NCBI GenBank assembly: GCA_012970285.1
Contig: JIBW01000003.1
Location: forward strand, 496,001 to 560,000
Direction: 5' to 3'
Origin: Bacillaceae bacterium JMAK1
GTDB lineage: Bacteria; Bacillota; Bacilli; Bacillales; Marinococcaceae
DNA: 64,000 bases
In this document: positions 16,649 to 24,328 of the stretch, piece by piece
Position numbering within the stretch: the stretch's first letter is position 1
Layout of the letters: each line of letters starts with the position of its first letter
Program-made: the position numbers and the translations under genes
The notes under the pieces: model-generated
The model's database searches: none
What the model was told of the DNA's origin: nothing
The model's input: only the letters and a program-made list of their open reading frames with translations

Positions 16649-17980
16649 CTATTTTATATCTGTCTGTACGATCCAAGTAACGTTGTTCGTAACATTCGGT
16701 TCTCTCTCTGTATCTTCAGAATGGATTTTCGCATAATGAGTAATGCTGTCGCCAGGTGAATTTAAGTACAGATCATGTGCAGTCCTTCGCATTCTCTTAA
16801 CGATTTCTCCTCCATCTTCAAGTTGACTTTGATACGTAGAATAAGTAACGATCTCCCGAGTCTCGTTAGACCCTCTAGTGAAGCCATTTATGAATTCTTG
16901 TAAAGTACGTATAGGTTGTGAAACACTCGGCATGGCTCTTCGAATAAAGTAGTTTGGAAGGTCACTTGAAAAAGGATCAAACTGTTTCTTCTCTTGGCCA
17001 ATCTGTAAATTCTGCTCAAAGAACACAGTTCTTTCAGATGGAATAGATTTAGTGCTTGCATATTCGATTACTTGATTCGGAGCAAATGCTTGGACGACTC
17101 TGACAGTCTCAGTGGACTGATCATACGCCATGATGACCCCATCAGATAATTCTAATGTAGACCGATGTTCACTAACGCGATCTCCTTCACGCCAACCGAC
17201 CAGTGTGCGATTACCGTGAAAGAAACTTACTTGTAATAGATGTTTATCAGAACTCTGACGGATTCCATACATCATGTAGCCACGATTATCGGTAAGATTT
17301 TGAGACCAGGTGCCATTTAATGTGAACATAGATGAATCTAAGTACTCGTAATCGTTAATATCTATAGAACCAGAAGTCAGGGTGTTCAAATCAGCGATTA
17401 ATTGTTCCATATCGTCTTTTTGTCCCTGTTGGAATTTTTGATGTGCAGTTTCTTGATCAATATTCTCGTCCTGAAATTCTGCTGTAGCATAGGAAGAACT
17501 TTGACCTTCGTGCAGTTCAGAGTTAATAAAGGCGTTGTAAAGATACATCGTATTGTCTAACTCATCTTCAAGTCTGGTTTCAAATGAAAGCGAATTTCCT
17601 TCCTCTATATCTTCAATGACAAGATGGAGTGTATTTGTCTCGCCCTGAATATAAAATTGTAAGATCGTATACTTCGTATTCGTTGTATGTACATCTCCAA
17701 GTGCATTCTCGGAAATGATTCCTTCCCCATAAGGAGTAAGGTTCCCCTTAATATCTATAATGTGATCTTCGTTAACTTTTAACTGACCCTCGACCATTAC
17801 TGTTTCATGTGCCTGATAAAAATCTAACTCTAATAATTCAATTGTGGATGTGACAGGCGATGAAGAGGCTTTAGATACAATGATTTCAGTTTGTAGCTGG
17901 TTGTGATCATTTGCTTCAAGAGGCTGAGAAATAAAATAAGAACTAACAACAAGAGGTGCAATGAATATCCTCTTCAACAT
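16649..17980 (-). CDS. Secreted protein of unknown function
   Basis: The roughly 443-residue protein has an N-terminal signal peptide (LKRIFIAPLVVSSYFIS, cleavage likely near LEA-ND) and no lipobox, wall anchor or later membrane segment. The mature part is acidic, mostly predicted beta strand with Asn/Ser/Thr-rich loops, and contains only a few recognisable turns such as GTWSQNLTDNRGYMMYG. No catalytic motif or family is recognised. ATG at 17978-17980 is chosen since AAAGGAG lies five bases upstream; the preceding GTG and ATG codons overlap that site. The product might be a spore- or wall-associated protein, but nothing in the sequence proves it. Confidence 0.6.
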   Translation of the reverse strand: MLKRIFIAPLVVSSYFISQPLEANDHNQLQTEIIVSKASSSPVTSTIELLELDFYQAHETVMVEGQLKVNEDHIIDIKGNLTPYGEGIISENALGDVHTTNTKYTILQFYIQGETNTLHLVIEDIEEGNSLSFETRLEDELDNTMYLYNAFINSELHEGQSSSYATAEFQDENIDQETAHQKFQQGQKDDMEQLIADLNTLTSGSIDINDYEYLDSSMFTLNGTWSQNLTDNRGYMMYGIRQSSDKHLLQVSFFHGNRTLVGWREGDRVSEHRSTLELSDGVIMAYDQSTETVRVVQAFAPNQVIEYASTKSIPSERTVFFEQNLQIGQEKKQFDPFSSDLPNYFIRRAMPSVSQPIRTLQEFINGFTRGSNETREIVTYSTYQSQLEDGGEIVKRMRRTAHDLYLNSPGDSITHYAKIHSEDTEREPNVTNNVTWIVQTDIK

Positions 17981-18219
17981 CATCACTCCTTTACATTGTT
18001 AAGAAACTACATAAAATACCCTAGAGGAATGCACTACGAAGATCAAGATAATTAGAAAAATTAATAGAATTGTAAAACAATAAAGACGGCAGTCAGACGC
18101 TTCGATTTTTAAGTAGCGTCCTTTTGTGCTTCATGTATAGGCATTAAGGAGCGTTTTAAATTCCATTATTTGGTGAATAGACTATTGACCATACATAAAT
18201 AAAGAAGGGAGATTTTTAT

Positions 18220-19068
18220 ATGAGGAAATCGTCATTGCTTATCGGTATGTCACTTTTGCTTATTGCTTGTAATGCTGATGAAGAAGGTAGTGAGGGAGAA
18301 ATCACTGCAACGAGTAATCAAGAACAACCTCAAAGTTCAGAGGATCCTAAAGAGGGAACTGAAGGGGAATCGGATCCGTTTGCAGAAGAAGTTGTTCAGC
18401 GAGCGGCTATGTTTTTTGAAGATTTAGACGGGTTGTTATTTGAAGTAGAAGGACAACTTGATGTTTCGGTTGATCGTGATGGAAATGTGATCGAAGATGG
18501 TGAAAACTTTACAATGCTCGAGAAGCATTGGCACTATCTGAAAGATGACGAGTATTATAATCGCTTCCAAATCGATACCATTCAAGAAACAGAAGAAAAC
18601 GGTGAATCAAAGGTTGAAGAAGAACCGACTAGTTATACGTTTACAGACGTAGACGACCCAGAGTATCAGTTTGACTATAACGAAGGTGACGAGTCGGCTA
18701 TTCGTTATGAAGTCGATCGTGTGGAAGAGATTGAATTAATACCTGGGGCAGCCCCGCTTGAGCGAAGATTAGAGGAGTCCGTGTTGACGTACCTTGGTGA
18801 AGAAGAAGTAAACGGTTATCAAACGTATGTCGTACAGTCAGTAGATGAAGACATGGAAACGACACATTGGTATGATCAAGACACGTATTATGAGGTGCAA
18901 TCGGAAACTGTTATTTCAAGAGATGATGAAGATAACGTGGAGACAATCAGTATTATCACAGTTCTCGATTATGAAAAAGACCCTGAGTTCGAAGAATCTT
19001 TATTTACAGTGCCAGATGAATTGGAAGTCGTTGAGGGTGATATGATGGATACCATTGACGATGAATAA
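18220..19068 (+). CDS. Acidic lipoprotein, LolA/LppX-like fold
   Basis: The N-terminus MRKSSLLIGMSLLLIAC is a lipoprotein signal with lipobox LIAC and Cys17 as the lipidated residue. A linker rich in Glu and Ser follows, then a domain of about 210 residues with patterns common in DUF6612/LolA-like Bacillus lipoproteins: a conserved K-H-W-H-Y..D-D-E-Y-Y-N-R-F, then a G-Y-Q-T-Y-V-V turn and a final V-P-D-E-L-E-V-V. Such domains have a hydrophobic pocket for a lipid. The protein is extremely acidic. It should sit on the outer face of the membrane. AAAGGGAG lies before the ATG. Confidence 0.72.
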   Translation: MRKSSLLIGMSLLLIACNADEEGSEGEITATSNQEQPQSSEDPKEGTEGESDPFAEEVVQRAAMFFEDLDGLLFEVEGQLDVSVDRDGNVIEDGENFTMLEKHWHYLKDDEYYNRFQIDTIQETEENGESKVEEEPTSYTFTDVDDPEYQFDYNEGDESAIRYEVDRVEEIELIPGAAPLERRLEESVLTYLGEEEVNGYQTYVVQSVDEDMETTHWYDQDTYYEVQSETVISRDDEDNVETISIITVLDYEKDPEFEESLFTVPDELEVVEGDMMDTIDDE

Positions 19069-19154
19069 AGGATGACAACAATCATTGGATTCGTGGGGAT
19101 TTCTTGATTTGAAACTTTAGCGAACTAAGAATTCTTGTTTATGGAGGAATGAGT

Positions 19155-19331
19155 ATGAGGTACATCACGGGATTGTATATCATCATGACAAGTATTTTCT
19201 TTCTGAATTATACGAGTGTCTTTCTGTTGAATAATGATTATTCGGGTATTATCAGTTGGATTACAGGCATTCTCTTTTTGGTTGGAACCGTGTATTTTGT
19301 TGGTGCAAAGAGAGAACGTGTAAGCGAATAG
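19155..19331 (+). CDS. Small two-helix membrane protein
   Basis: The 58-residue protein has hydrophobic segments at about 5-22 and 32-49 and a basic KRERVSE tail. GGAGG is seven bases before ATG at 19155; the ATG at 19149 is too close to that site. It is probably co-oriented with the gene at 19381, 49 bases downstream. Function unknown. Confidence 0.55.
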   Translation: MRYITGLYIIMTSIFFLNYTSVFLLNNDYSGIISWITGILFLVGTVYFVGAKRERVSE

Positions 19332-19380
19332 GTGTAGGGATTTGGGGTGCATTACGGAATATGTACTGAAAGGAAGGTGA

Positions 19381-19881
19381 GTGAAAATAGAATCCTCCGA
19401 TGTACATGAAGCGGTCATCATAGCTCCTGCAGAACTTAATTTTCTAGTGTATTGCCATAAAATTAGAAGTAAGGAATCCTTTCCATTTTTGAATCAAATT
19501 CATTTGAAAGAACATCAAAAAGAGTTTGCGCTTGAAGTAATAAGAAGTGAATGGGATGCAGTATGTTCTCAAATTGCGAAGAGAAATGAGTATGTGATGG
19601 AAAGCCATTACATTCATTCTGCCGCATACAGAATATTTCCAGGCTGTCATGATGAAAGTGTTCAAGAAGTAATACATTCATTTGAAGCATTCTGGTTCCA
19701 CCTTCCAGGTTTTGGATATCAAGGTGTTCTGCAAACCTTAATGGTAGCGGCTATTGATCGTATAGCCTTATACACAAATACGGACAACGTAATTATAGCG
19801 TTGTTTGATGAGCCGCATTTTATTGAAACAAGAAAAGTTGGAAGATTTGGCGAGATCGTTCCAATTACATCGTACCTTTAA
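19381..19881 (+). CDS. Hypothetical protein
   Basis: The 166-residue cytoplasmic protein is not recognised. It begins MKIESSDVHEAVIIAPAE (GTG start, AAGGA six bases upstream), contains several His and Cys residues (YCHK, PGCHDES, FWFHLPGFGYQG) and an A-A-I-D-R-I-A-L-Y helix near residue 125. There is no membrane segment or signal peptide. The GNAT acetyltransferase starts 18 bases after its stop, so the two are probably co-transcribed. Confidence 0.5.
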   Translation: MKIESSDVHEAVIIAPAELNFLVYCHKIRSKESFPFLNQIHLKEHQKEFALEVIRSEWDAVCSQIAKRNEYVMESHYIHSAAYRIFPGCHDESVQEVIHSFEAFWFHLPGFGYQGVLQTLMVAAIDRIALYTNTDNVIIALFDEPHFIETRKVGRFGEIVPITSYL

Positions 19882-19899
19882 GACGTAGGGAGAGACGGT

Positions 19900-20451
19900 A
19901 TGGAGTACAACAAACAAAACAGAACAATACGTACAGACCGATTGGATTTAAGAATCTTTGAAAAAACCGATGCGCAATTCGTTCAAGCTTTATGTAATAA
20001 CAAGAACATATACAAGAGCACACTGTACTTACCGTATCCATACGTCGTAAGCGATGCGTTGCGATGGATTGAAACTCACAAAAAGAATTTCGATGACGAT
20101 CGATCCTATGAATTTGCAGTTACAGATCGAGAACGTGGAACGTTGTACGGGGCAATTTCTTTATCTAACAATCAAAGATTTAATCATGGTGAACTAGCTT
20201 ATTGGATAGGTGAAGAGCATTGGGGAAACGGCTACGGAACAGAAGCCGCACGTGCAATGATTGAGTTTGCATTCCAAGAAAAGAAGTTGCACAAAGTATT
20301 CGCCCGTTTCTTCAAGTCCAATCCAGCCTCAGGAGCAATCATGCAAAAAGTAGGAATGGAGCAAGAGGGTGTATTGAAAGACCAAGTGGTGAAAGATGGT
20401 AGATACGAAGATTTAATTCATTATGGGATAATCAATCCTTATAAAGAGTAG
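19900..20451 (+). CDS. GNAT N-acetyltransferase, RimJ/RimL type
   Basis: The 183-residue enzyme matches the RimJ/RimL group: RTDRLDLRIFEKTDAQ at the start, a central GELAYWIGEEHWGNGYGTEA with the acetyl-CoA pyrophosphate-binding GxGYGTEA loop, and KVFARFFKSNPASGAIMQKVGMEQEG, typical of motif B. It transfers an acetyl group to an amine; the acceptor (protein N-terminus or small molecule) is unknown. GGGAGA precedes the ATG. Probably in a unit with the preceding unknown gene. Confidence 0.85.
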   Translation: MEYNKQNRTIRTDRLDLRIFEKTDAQFVQALCNNKNIYKSTLYLPYPYVVSDALRWIETHKKNFDDDRSYEFAVTDRERGTLYGAISLSNNQRFNHGELAYWIGEEHWGNGYGTEAARAMIEFAFQEKKLHKVFARFFKSNPASGAIMQKVGMEQEGVLKDQVVKDGRYEDLIHYGIINPYKE

Positions 20452-20505
20452 AAGAAGGCTCTATTAGACTACTAAAATAAGTCTAATAAAAAGGTGGTCT
20501 TAACA

Positions 20506-20769
20506 ATTAGTGAAATATTATTTTATGGTCCATTGTATTCGATTCCGGTTATCATTGCTATTGTTATTGCTAAGCCTTCGTATTTAAGTTTTGTTATTAG
20601 TGGAATCTTTTTATTGGTTTTTGGTTTCTTATCATTTTTAATTTTATTTTTCTCTTTTGAAGATCTTAATCAAGGCATTTTAGGAATGATGATTTTAATT
20701 ATTACGTTCCCTATCAGTTTCTTATTCATCATTACTGGTGCAATTTTAGCATGGCGAAAAAGAGATTAA
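20506..20769 (+). CDS. Small membrane protein with possible ATT start
   Basis: The frame encodes three hydrophobic segments and ends AWRKRD. The only canonical start, GTG at 20494, lies inside the Shine-Dalgarno sequence AAGGTGG (20491-20497) and has no site of its own. ATT at 20506 is eight bases downstream of that sequence and would give (M)SEILFYGPLYSIP. I prefer ATT, with GTG at 20494 as the alternative. A small hairpin (ATTAGACT with AGTCTAAT, 20463-20487) stands just before the site. Family unknown. Confidence 0.5.
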   Translation: MSEILFYGPLYSIPVIIAIVIAKPSYLSFVISGIFLLVFGFLSFLILFFSFEDLNQGILGMMILIITFPISFLFIITGAILAWRKRD

Positions 20770-20854
20770 GAGTTTAGGTAGATCTGTAAAGAGATGAGGT
20801 TGAAAAGCCCGAATCAACATAATGCATGTCTATACAAAAATGCATGATAACCGA

Positions 20855-21022
20855 GTGCGGATGTGAAGCGAACATAAAAAGCCTAGGAGACCCGCACCAA
20901 TAAATTTAAAAATTATGAAAAAATGTGTAATGAAGAAAGAGATTGCATGGGTGCTTAAGTGCTAATTCATATGATACACCTGAATAAATGCGAATAGTGC
21001 ATAATTATAAGCGGAATTCGCA
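20855..21022 (+). promoter_or_regulatory. Probable CRISPR leader
   Basis: The A+T-rich segment directly upstream of the first repeat carries no gene. It includes GTGCGGATGTGAAGCGAAC and an opposing GACCCGCACC (20890-20899), an arrangement I recall from type I-C leaders. The degenerate repeat lies at the other end of the array, which also places the leader here. Confidence 0.55.
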
Positions 21023-21241
21023 GTCGCACTCCGTGTGAGTGCGTGGATTGAAATTTATTATAAGGAGGAATGAGCATGAAGGTAGGAGTTAGTCGCACTC
21101 CGTGTGAGTGCGTGGATTGAAATGAATTCCATTATAAGCACCGACAGCGATCACCCAATCGTCGCACTCCGTGTGAGTGCGTGGATTGAAATGGACGATA
21201 TGAATGTGAAGGACGAGTTACGCAGACGTCGCACTCCATGT
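21023..21241 (+). CRISPR. Short type I-C-like CRISPR array without cas genes
   Basis: Three identical 32-base repeats (21023-21054, 21092-21123, 21161-21192) begin GTCGCACTCC and end GTGGATTGAAAT, the hallmark of subtype I-C. A fourth copy at 21228-21241 matches for about 14 bases with one change, then diverges. Spacers are 37, 37 and 35 bases. The internal repeat GCACTCCGTGTGAGTGC can fold into a hairpin. No cas gene is present in the window, so the array is either a remnant or served in trans. Confidence 0.93.
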
Positions 21242-21322
21242 AATTTCCATTGGAGCTTGTTAATTGGATAACAACACGGTCTGACTACAAAAAGCTCACT
21301 GTTAAAAGAAACAATTACAGAA

Positions 21323-21358
21323 AAGAAGCTAGATCCATTGCACTGGATCTAGCTTCTT
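21323..21358 (-). terminator. Terminator of the GntR gene
   Basis: A perfect 15-bp inverted repeat (AAGAAGCTAGATCCA, loop of six) is followed on the minus strand by TTTTCTG. It lies 15 bases after the gntR stop. Seven CTT triplets (21353-21373) overlap its outer arm. Confidence 0.88.
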
Positions 21359-21372
21359 CTTCTTCTTCTTCT

Positions 21373-22065
21373 TTAATTGCTAGTTTTCATAGGTTTAAAT
21401 ATTGAACTAAAGTCATCAATTTCTGCTTGATTGGTTAGTCCTAAATGAGTTTTAATGTTTTCGAAATGTAAGAGGCATAACCGGATGGCTTCAGGTTGAT
21501 TTTTATCTCGAATGGCTTGAAGAATCTCGCGGTGATCTTGTGGGCATGATGGACTTTCGCGGTCTTCATCGTGATAAGCCAAATAAATCGTAGAGCGATT
21601 AATAAGGTCTAAATTAATTTCCTCGACTACTTTGTTTTGCGTTAAACAGACTAACCCATGATGGAAGTTTGCGGTCATTTGTATTCCTTCATCATATTTA
21701 TTGTCTTTATAAGATTGTTCTTCTTGCTTTGTGAATTCTTCTAATGCATCGAGTTCTTCTTTGCTTGAATTTTGACATGCATATTTAATGGCATCTGTTT
21801 CTAAAAGGGTTCGAAGATGAAAAGTTTCTTCGATCTCTTTTTTTTCTGGCAAATTCACAAAAGAGCCTTTAAAGGGAATACTTTTAACAATTTTCTCGTA
21901 AGCGAGTTTTTTTAAAACAGAACGGATTGGCGTTCGGCTCACTTCGAATGCTTCTGCAAGTTGCTCTTCGTTTAATTGCATTTTTCTAGGTATTTTGCCG
22001 GTTAAAATTGCAGATTTAATTTGGTTATAAATATATTCTTCCACGATAGATTTATCGTTCCGCAC
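21373..22065 (-). CDS. GntR family regulator, FadR/FCD subfamily
   Basis: The 230-residue regulator has an N-terminal winged helix (residues 5-72; LNEEQLAEAFEVSRTPIRSVLKKL is the recognition region) and a C-terminal FCD ligand domain with the metal-binding pattern N-F-H-H, D-H-R-E-I and L-L-H-F-E-N. FCD regulators usually bind an organic acid that releases them from DNA. The start is GTG with GAGGTGA seven bases upstream. It is divergent from the flavin oxidoreductase gene, whose promoter carries tandem AACAAT palindromes, and probably represses that operon. Confidence 0.88.
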   Translation of the reverse strand: MRNDKSIVEEYIYNQIKSAILTGKIPRKMQLNEEQLAEAFEVSRTPIRSVLKKLAYEKIVKSIPFKGSFVNLPEKKEIEETFHLRTLLETDAIKYACQNSSKEELDALEEFTKQEEQSYKDNKYDEGIQMTANFHHGLVCLTQNKVVEEINLDLINRSTIYLAYHDEDRESPSCPQDHREILQAIRDKNQPEAIRLCLLHFENIKTHLGLTNQAEIDDFSSIFKPMKTSN

Positions 22066-22162
22066 CTTTAGCTCACCTCATCAACATTGTCTCAAATAAG
22101 TATACCAAATATAAATAATGAAACGTTGTTCTTAAAGTTGTGAAAATAAAATTTAAAATAGA

Positions 22163-22220
22163 TTGACAATTATATGTAAACGCTTTATCATTTGGGAACA
22201 ATATTGTGAACAATGTTGTT
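22163..22220 (+). promoter_or_regulatory. Promoter with cre-like site and probable GntR operator
   Basis: TTGACA (22163-22168) and TATCAT (22186-22191) are 17 bases apart. The spacer holds TGTAAACGCTTTAT (22175-22188), a 12-of-14 match to the CcpA cre consensus. Downstream of the -10 are AACAATATTGT (22197-22207) and AACAATGTTGTT (22209-22220), two adjacent palindromes fit for a dimeric repressor. Carbon repression and substrate induction by the divergent GntR protein are inferred. Confidence 0.7.
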
Positions 22221-22243
22221 TTCAAAAAAGGGGGCGTATTGGT

Positions 22244-24196
22244 TTGGGTACAATGTTTTCAGAAGTCAAAGTTGGTAACGTCACGTTAAAAAATCGAATT
22301 ATGACCAGTGGTCATCAAACAACACTCGTACATAAGCATTTACCGAATGAAGATTTCTTTGCTTACCATTTGGAAAGGGCAAAGGGTGGTACAGGTCTTG
22401 TAGTATTAGAAGCACATGGTACGCATGAAACAGGTTTAAATACAGCCTATGCAATTGATGCGACGAACCCTGAGATTGTGGAGTTATACACACCTTTTTT
22501 AGAGCAGATGAAGAGTCATGGAACGACTGTATTCGCGCAGCTGATCCATCATGGCAGAGAGGCTTATTTAAATGATAACCACACTGTGCCGGTTGCTCCT
22601 TCAGCTATAAAAACAGAGCGTTTCCACATCATTCCTAGAGAATTAGAATGCGAGGAGATATCAGAAATTATTGAAGGGTTTGTTATTTCTGCGAGTCATC
22701 TAGCAGAATCCGGTATTAATGGTCTAGAGCTTGTCGGTTCCCATGCTTATCTTTTCGGTCAATTTTGGAATGAGCGTACGAATCAACGAACCGATCAATG
22801 GGGTGGTTCATTTGAGAATCGACTTCGTTTTGCAAAAGAGGTAATTACGAGAGTCAAGGAAGAGATTGGAGATGATATTGCTCTAGGAATGAGAATCTCT
22901 TTAGACTCAGGAGATCATTCAGGAACTTGTACAAAAGAATCATTAGAGGTCATTTCTTATTTACACCAACTCGGATTATTAGATTATTGGAGTTTGGTAA
23001 TTGGTTCTTCTGCAACCTACATTGGGAGTTCTTACATTGTCCCACCATCAAATAATGAGGCACAGCATTTATTTAAAGATGTGAAATTGGTTAGAGAAAT
23101 AATTGGTAAAGAGTTCCCTCTAATGATTACTTCACGCATTTATGAGCCAAAAACTGCTGAAGATATTTTATCTTTAGATGAGGTTGATGTGGTTGGCATG
23201 ACAAGAGCACTCATCGCAGATCCACATTTACCGAACAAAGTTTTTCAAAATGAAGAAGATACAATTATCCCGTGTATTGCATGCAATCAAGGATGTATCG
23301 GTCGTTATCAGCAACATTTACCGATACGTTGTACTGTAAATCCACGAACAGGTAGAGAAAAAGACTTGCCTTTAATACAAACAAAGATAGAAGAGAAAAG
23401 AAGAATTTTGGTTATTGGTGGTGGAGCTGCTGGAATGACAGCAGCAATTACTGCGAGGAAAAACGGTCACCATGTGGTTCTTGTTGAACAACAGAACAAT
23501 TTAGGTGGCCAATTATCAGTGATAGAAAAAGCCCCTTTTCGACATCAAGATCAGAAGTGGAAAAAGTATTTAGTTGATCAAGTTAAAAAGGTAGGAATTC
23601 AAACAAAATTAGGAAAGCGCTTTTATTTAAAGGACATTACTTCGTATCAAGTAGATGAGGTGATCTTAGCGACAGGATCCGTCCCGTACGTACCAATGCC
23701 TGATACTAACGTGTCATATGGAATTCGTTCCAGTTGGGAAGCAATGACAAATCCTCCAAAAGGGAAGAAAACATTCATTTTTGATTGGAAAGGTGAAAGA
23801 GAAGCATTAGAGGTTGCAGAGTTACTGGCTCAACAGGGAAATGATGTGACCATAGTGTCTAATACTTATGGTATCGGTGATCATGTTCAGTCGTACTTGC
23901 GAAATCAAATACTAGCAAGGTTAGATCATTTAAATGTTCACTTATTGCCAAACTACAACTGGCATCAATTTTTAGATGATTCAATTGTTATAAAGAACAT
24001 TTTTAGTCATGCGAAGATCGAACATAAAGTAGAAGAAATCATTATGTGTACAGGTCGAGATTCATCACAATCGTTATCTTTATACCGTGAATTAAAAAAC
24101 TATGGGGTTCGAGTGACACGGGTTGGAGATGCGCTAAGTCCAAGAGATTTAGACCAGAATATTTTCGAAGCTTATAAACTCGGAAACCATCTTTAA
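22244..24196 (+). CDS. FadH/trimethylamine-dehydrogenase-like flavin oxidoreductase
   Basis: The protein of about 650 residues combines an N-terminal old-yellow-enzyme barrel binding FMN (KVGNVTLKNRIMTSGHQT; HHGREAY; WGGSFENRLRF), a [4Fe-4S] site (CIACNQGCIGR then C about 11 residues on) and a C-terminal FAD/NAD(P) domain (VIGGGAAGMTAA). This architecture occurs in 2,4-dienoyl-CoA reductase and in N-demethylases of trimethylamine, dimethylglycine or N-methylproline. The start is TTG at 22244, nine bases after AAAAGGGGG; the upstream in-frame region overlaps the promoter and should not be translated. An SSS symporter downstream suggests catabolism of an imported compound, perhaps an N-methylated amino acid (inference). 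Confidence 0.85.
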   Translation: MGTMFSEVKVGNVTLKNRIMTSGHQTTLVHKHLPNEDFFAYHLERAKGGTGLVVLEAHGTHETGLNTAYAIDATNPEIVELYTPFLEQMKSHGTTVFAQLIHHGREAYLNDNHTVPVAPSAIKTERFHIIPRELECEEISEIIEGFVISASHLAESGINGLELVGSHAYLFGQFWNERTNQRTDQWGGSFENRLRFAKEVITRVKEEIGDDIALGMRISLDSGDHSGTCTKESLEVISYLHQLGLLDYWSLVIGSSATYIGSSYIVPPSNNEAQHLFKDVKLVREIIGKEFPLMITSRIYEPKTAEDILSLDEVDVVGMTRALIADPHLPNKVFQNEEDTIIPCIACNQGCIGRYQQHLPIRCTVNPRTGREKDLPLIQTKIEEKRRILVIGGGAAGMTAAITARKNGHHVVLVEQQNNLGGQLSVIEKAPFRHQDQKWKKYLVDQVKKVGIQTKLGKRFYLKDITSYQVDEVILATGSVPYVPMPDTNVSYGIRSSWEAMTNPPKGKKTFIFDWKGEREALEVAELLAQQGNDVTIVSNTYGIGDHVQSYLRNQILARLDHLNVHLLPNYNWHQFLDDSIVIKNIFSHAKIEHKVEEIIMCTGRDSSQSLSLYRELKNYGVRVTRVGDALSPRDLDQNIFEAYKLGNHL

Positions 24197-24217
24197 AAGA
24201 GAATCGGGAGTGATGAT

Positions 24218-24316
24218 ATGGGAGAAGTGTTGTTTTGTTTTGCGTATGGGGGTGCATTGTCATTAATGGGGTTGTTTACCCATTGGATTTTGAAAAGGAC
24301 GTATGCTAAAGAATAG
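24218..24316 (+). CDS. 32-residue membrane protein, probable symporter accessory peptide
   Basis: ATG at 24218 follows GGGAGTGATGAT and opens a 32-codon frame, MGEVLFCFAYGGALSLMG..., ending at TAG 24314-24316. It has one transmembrane helix and a basic KRTYAKE tail. Tiny proteins of this kind are encoded directly before several SSS symporters; here the symporter start is 12 bases downstream. It is below the usual length cut-off but fills the gap exactly with a proper start signal. Confidence 0.65.
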   Translation: MGEVLFCFAYGGALSLMGLFTHWILKRTYAKE

Positions 24317-24328
24317 GAAGTGATCCTC

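Noticed and set aside
18096-18126. Hairpin GACGCT...AGCGTC followed by CTTTTG
   Set aside because: Only six base pairs and a 13-base loop in a region between divergent genes, where a terminator is not expected.
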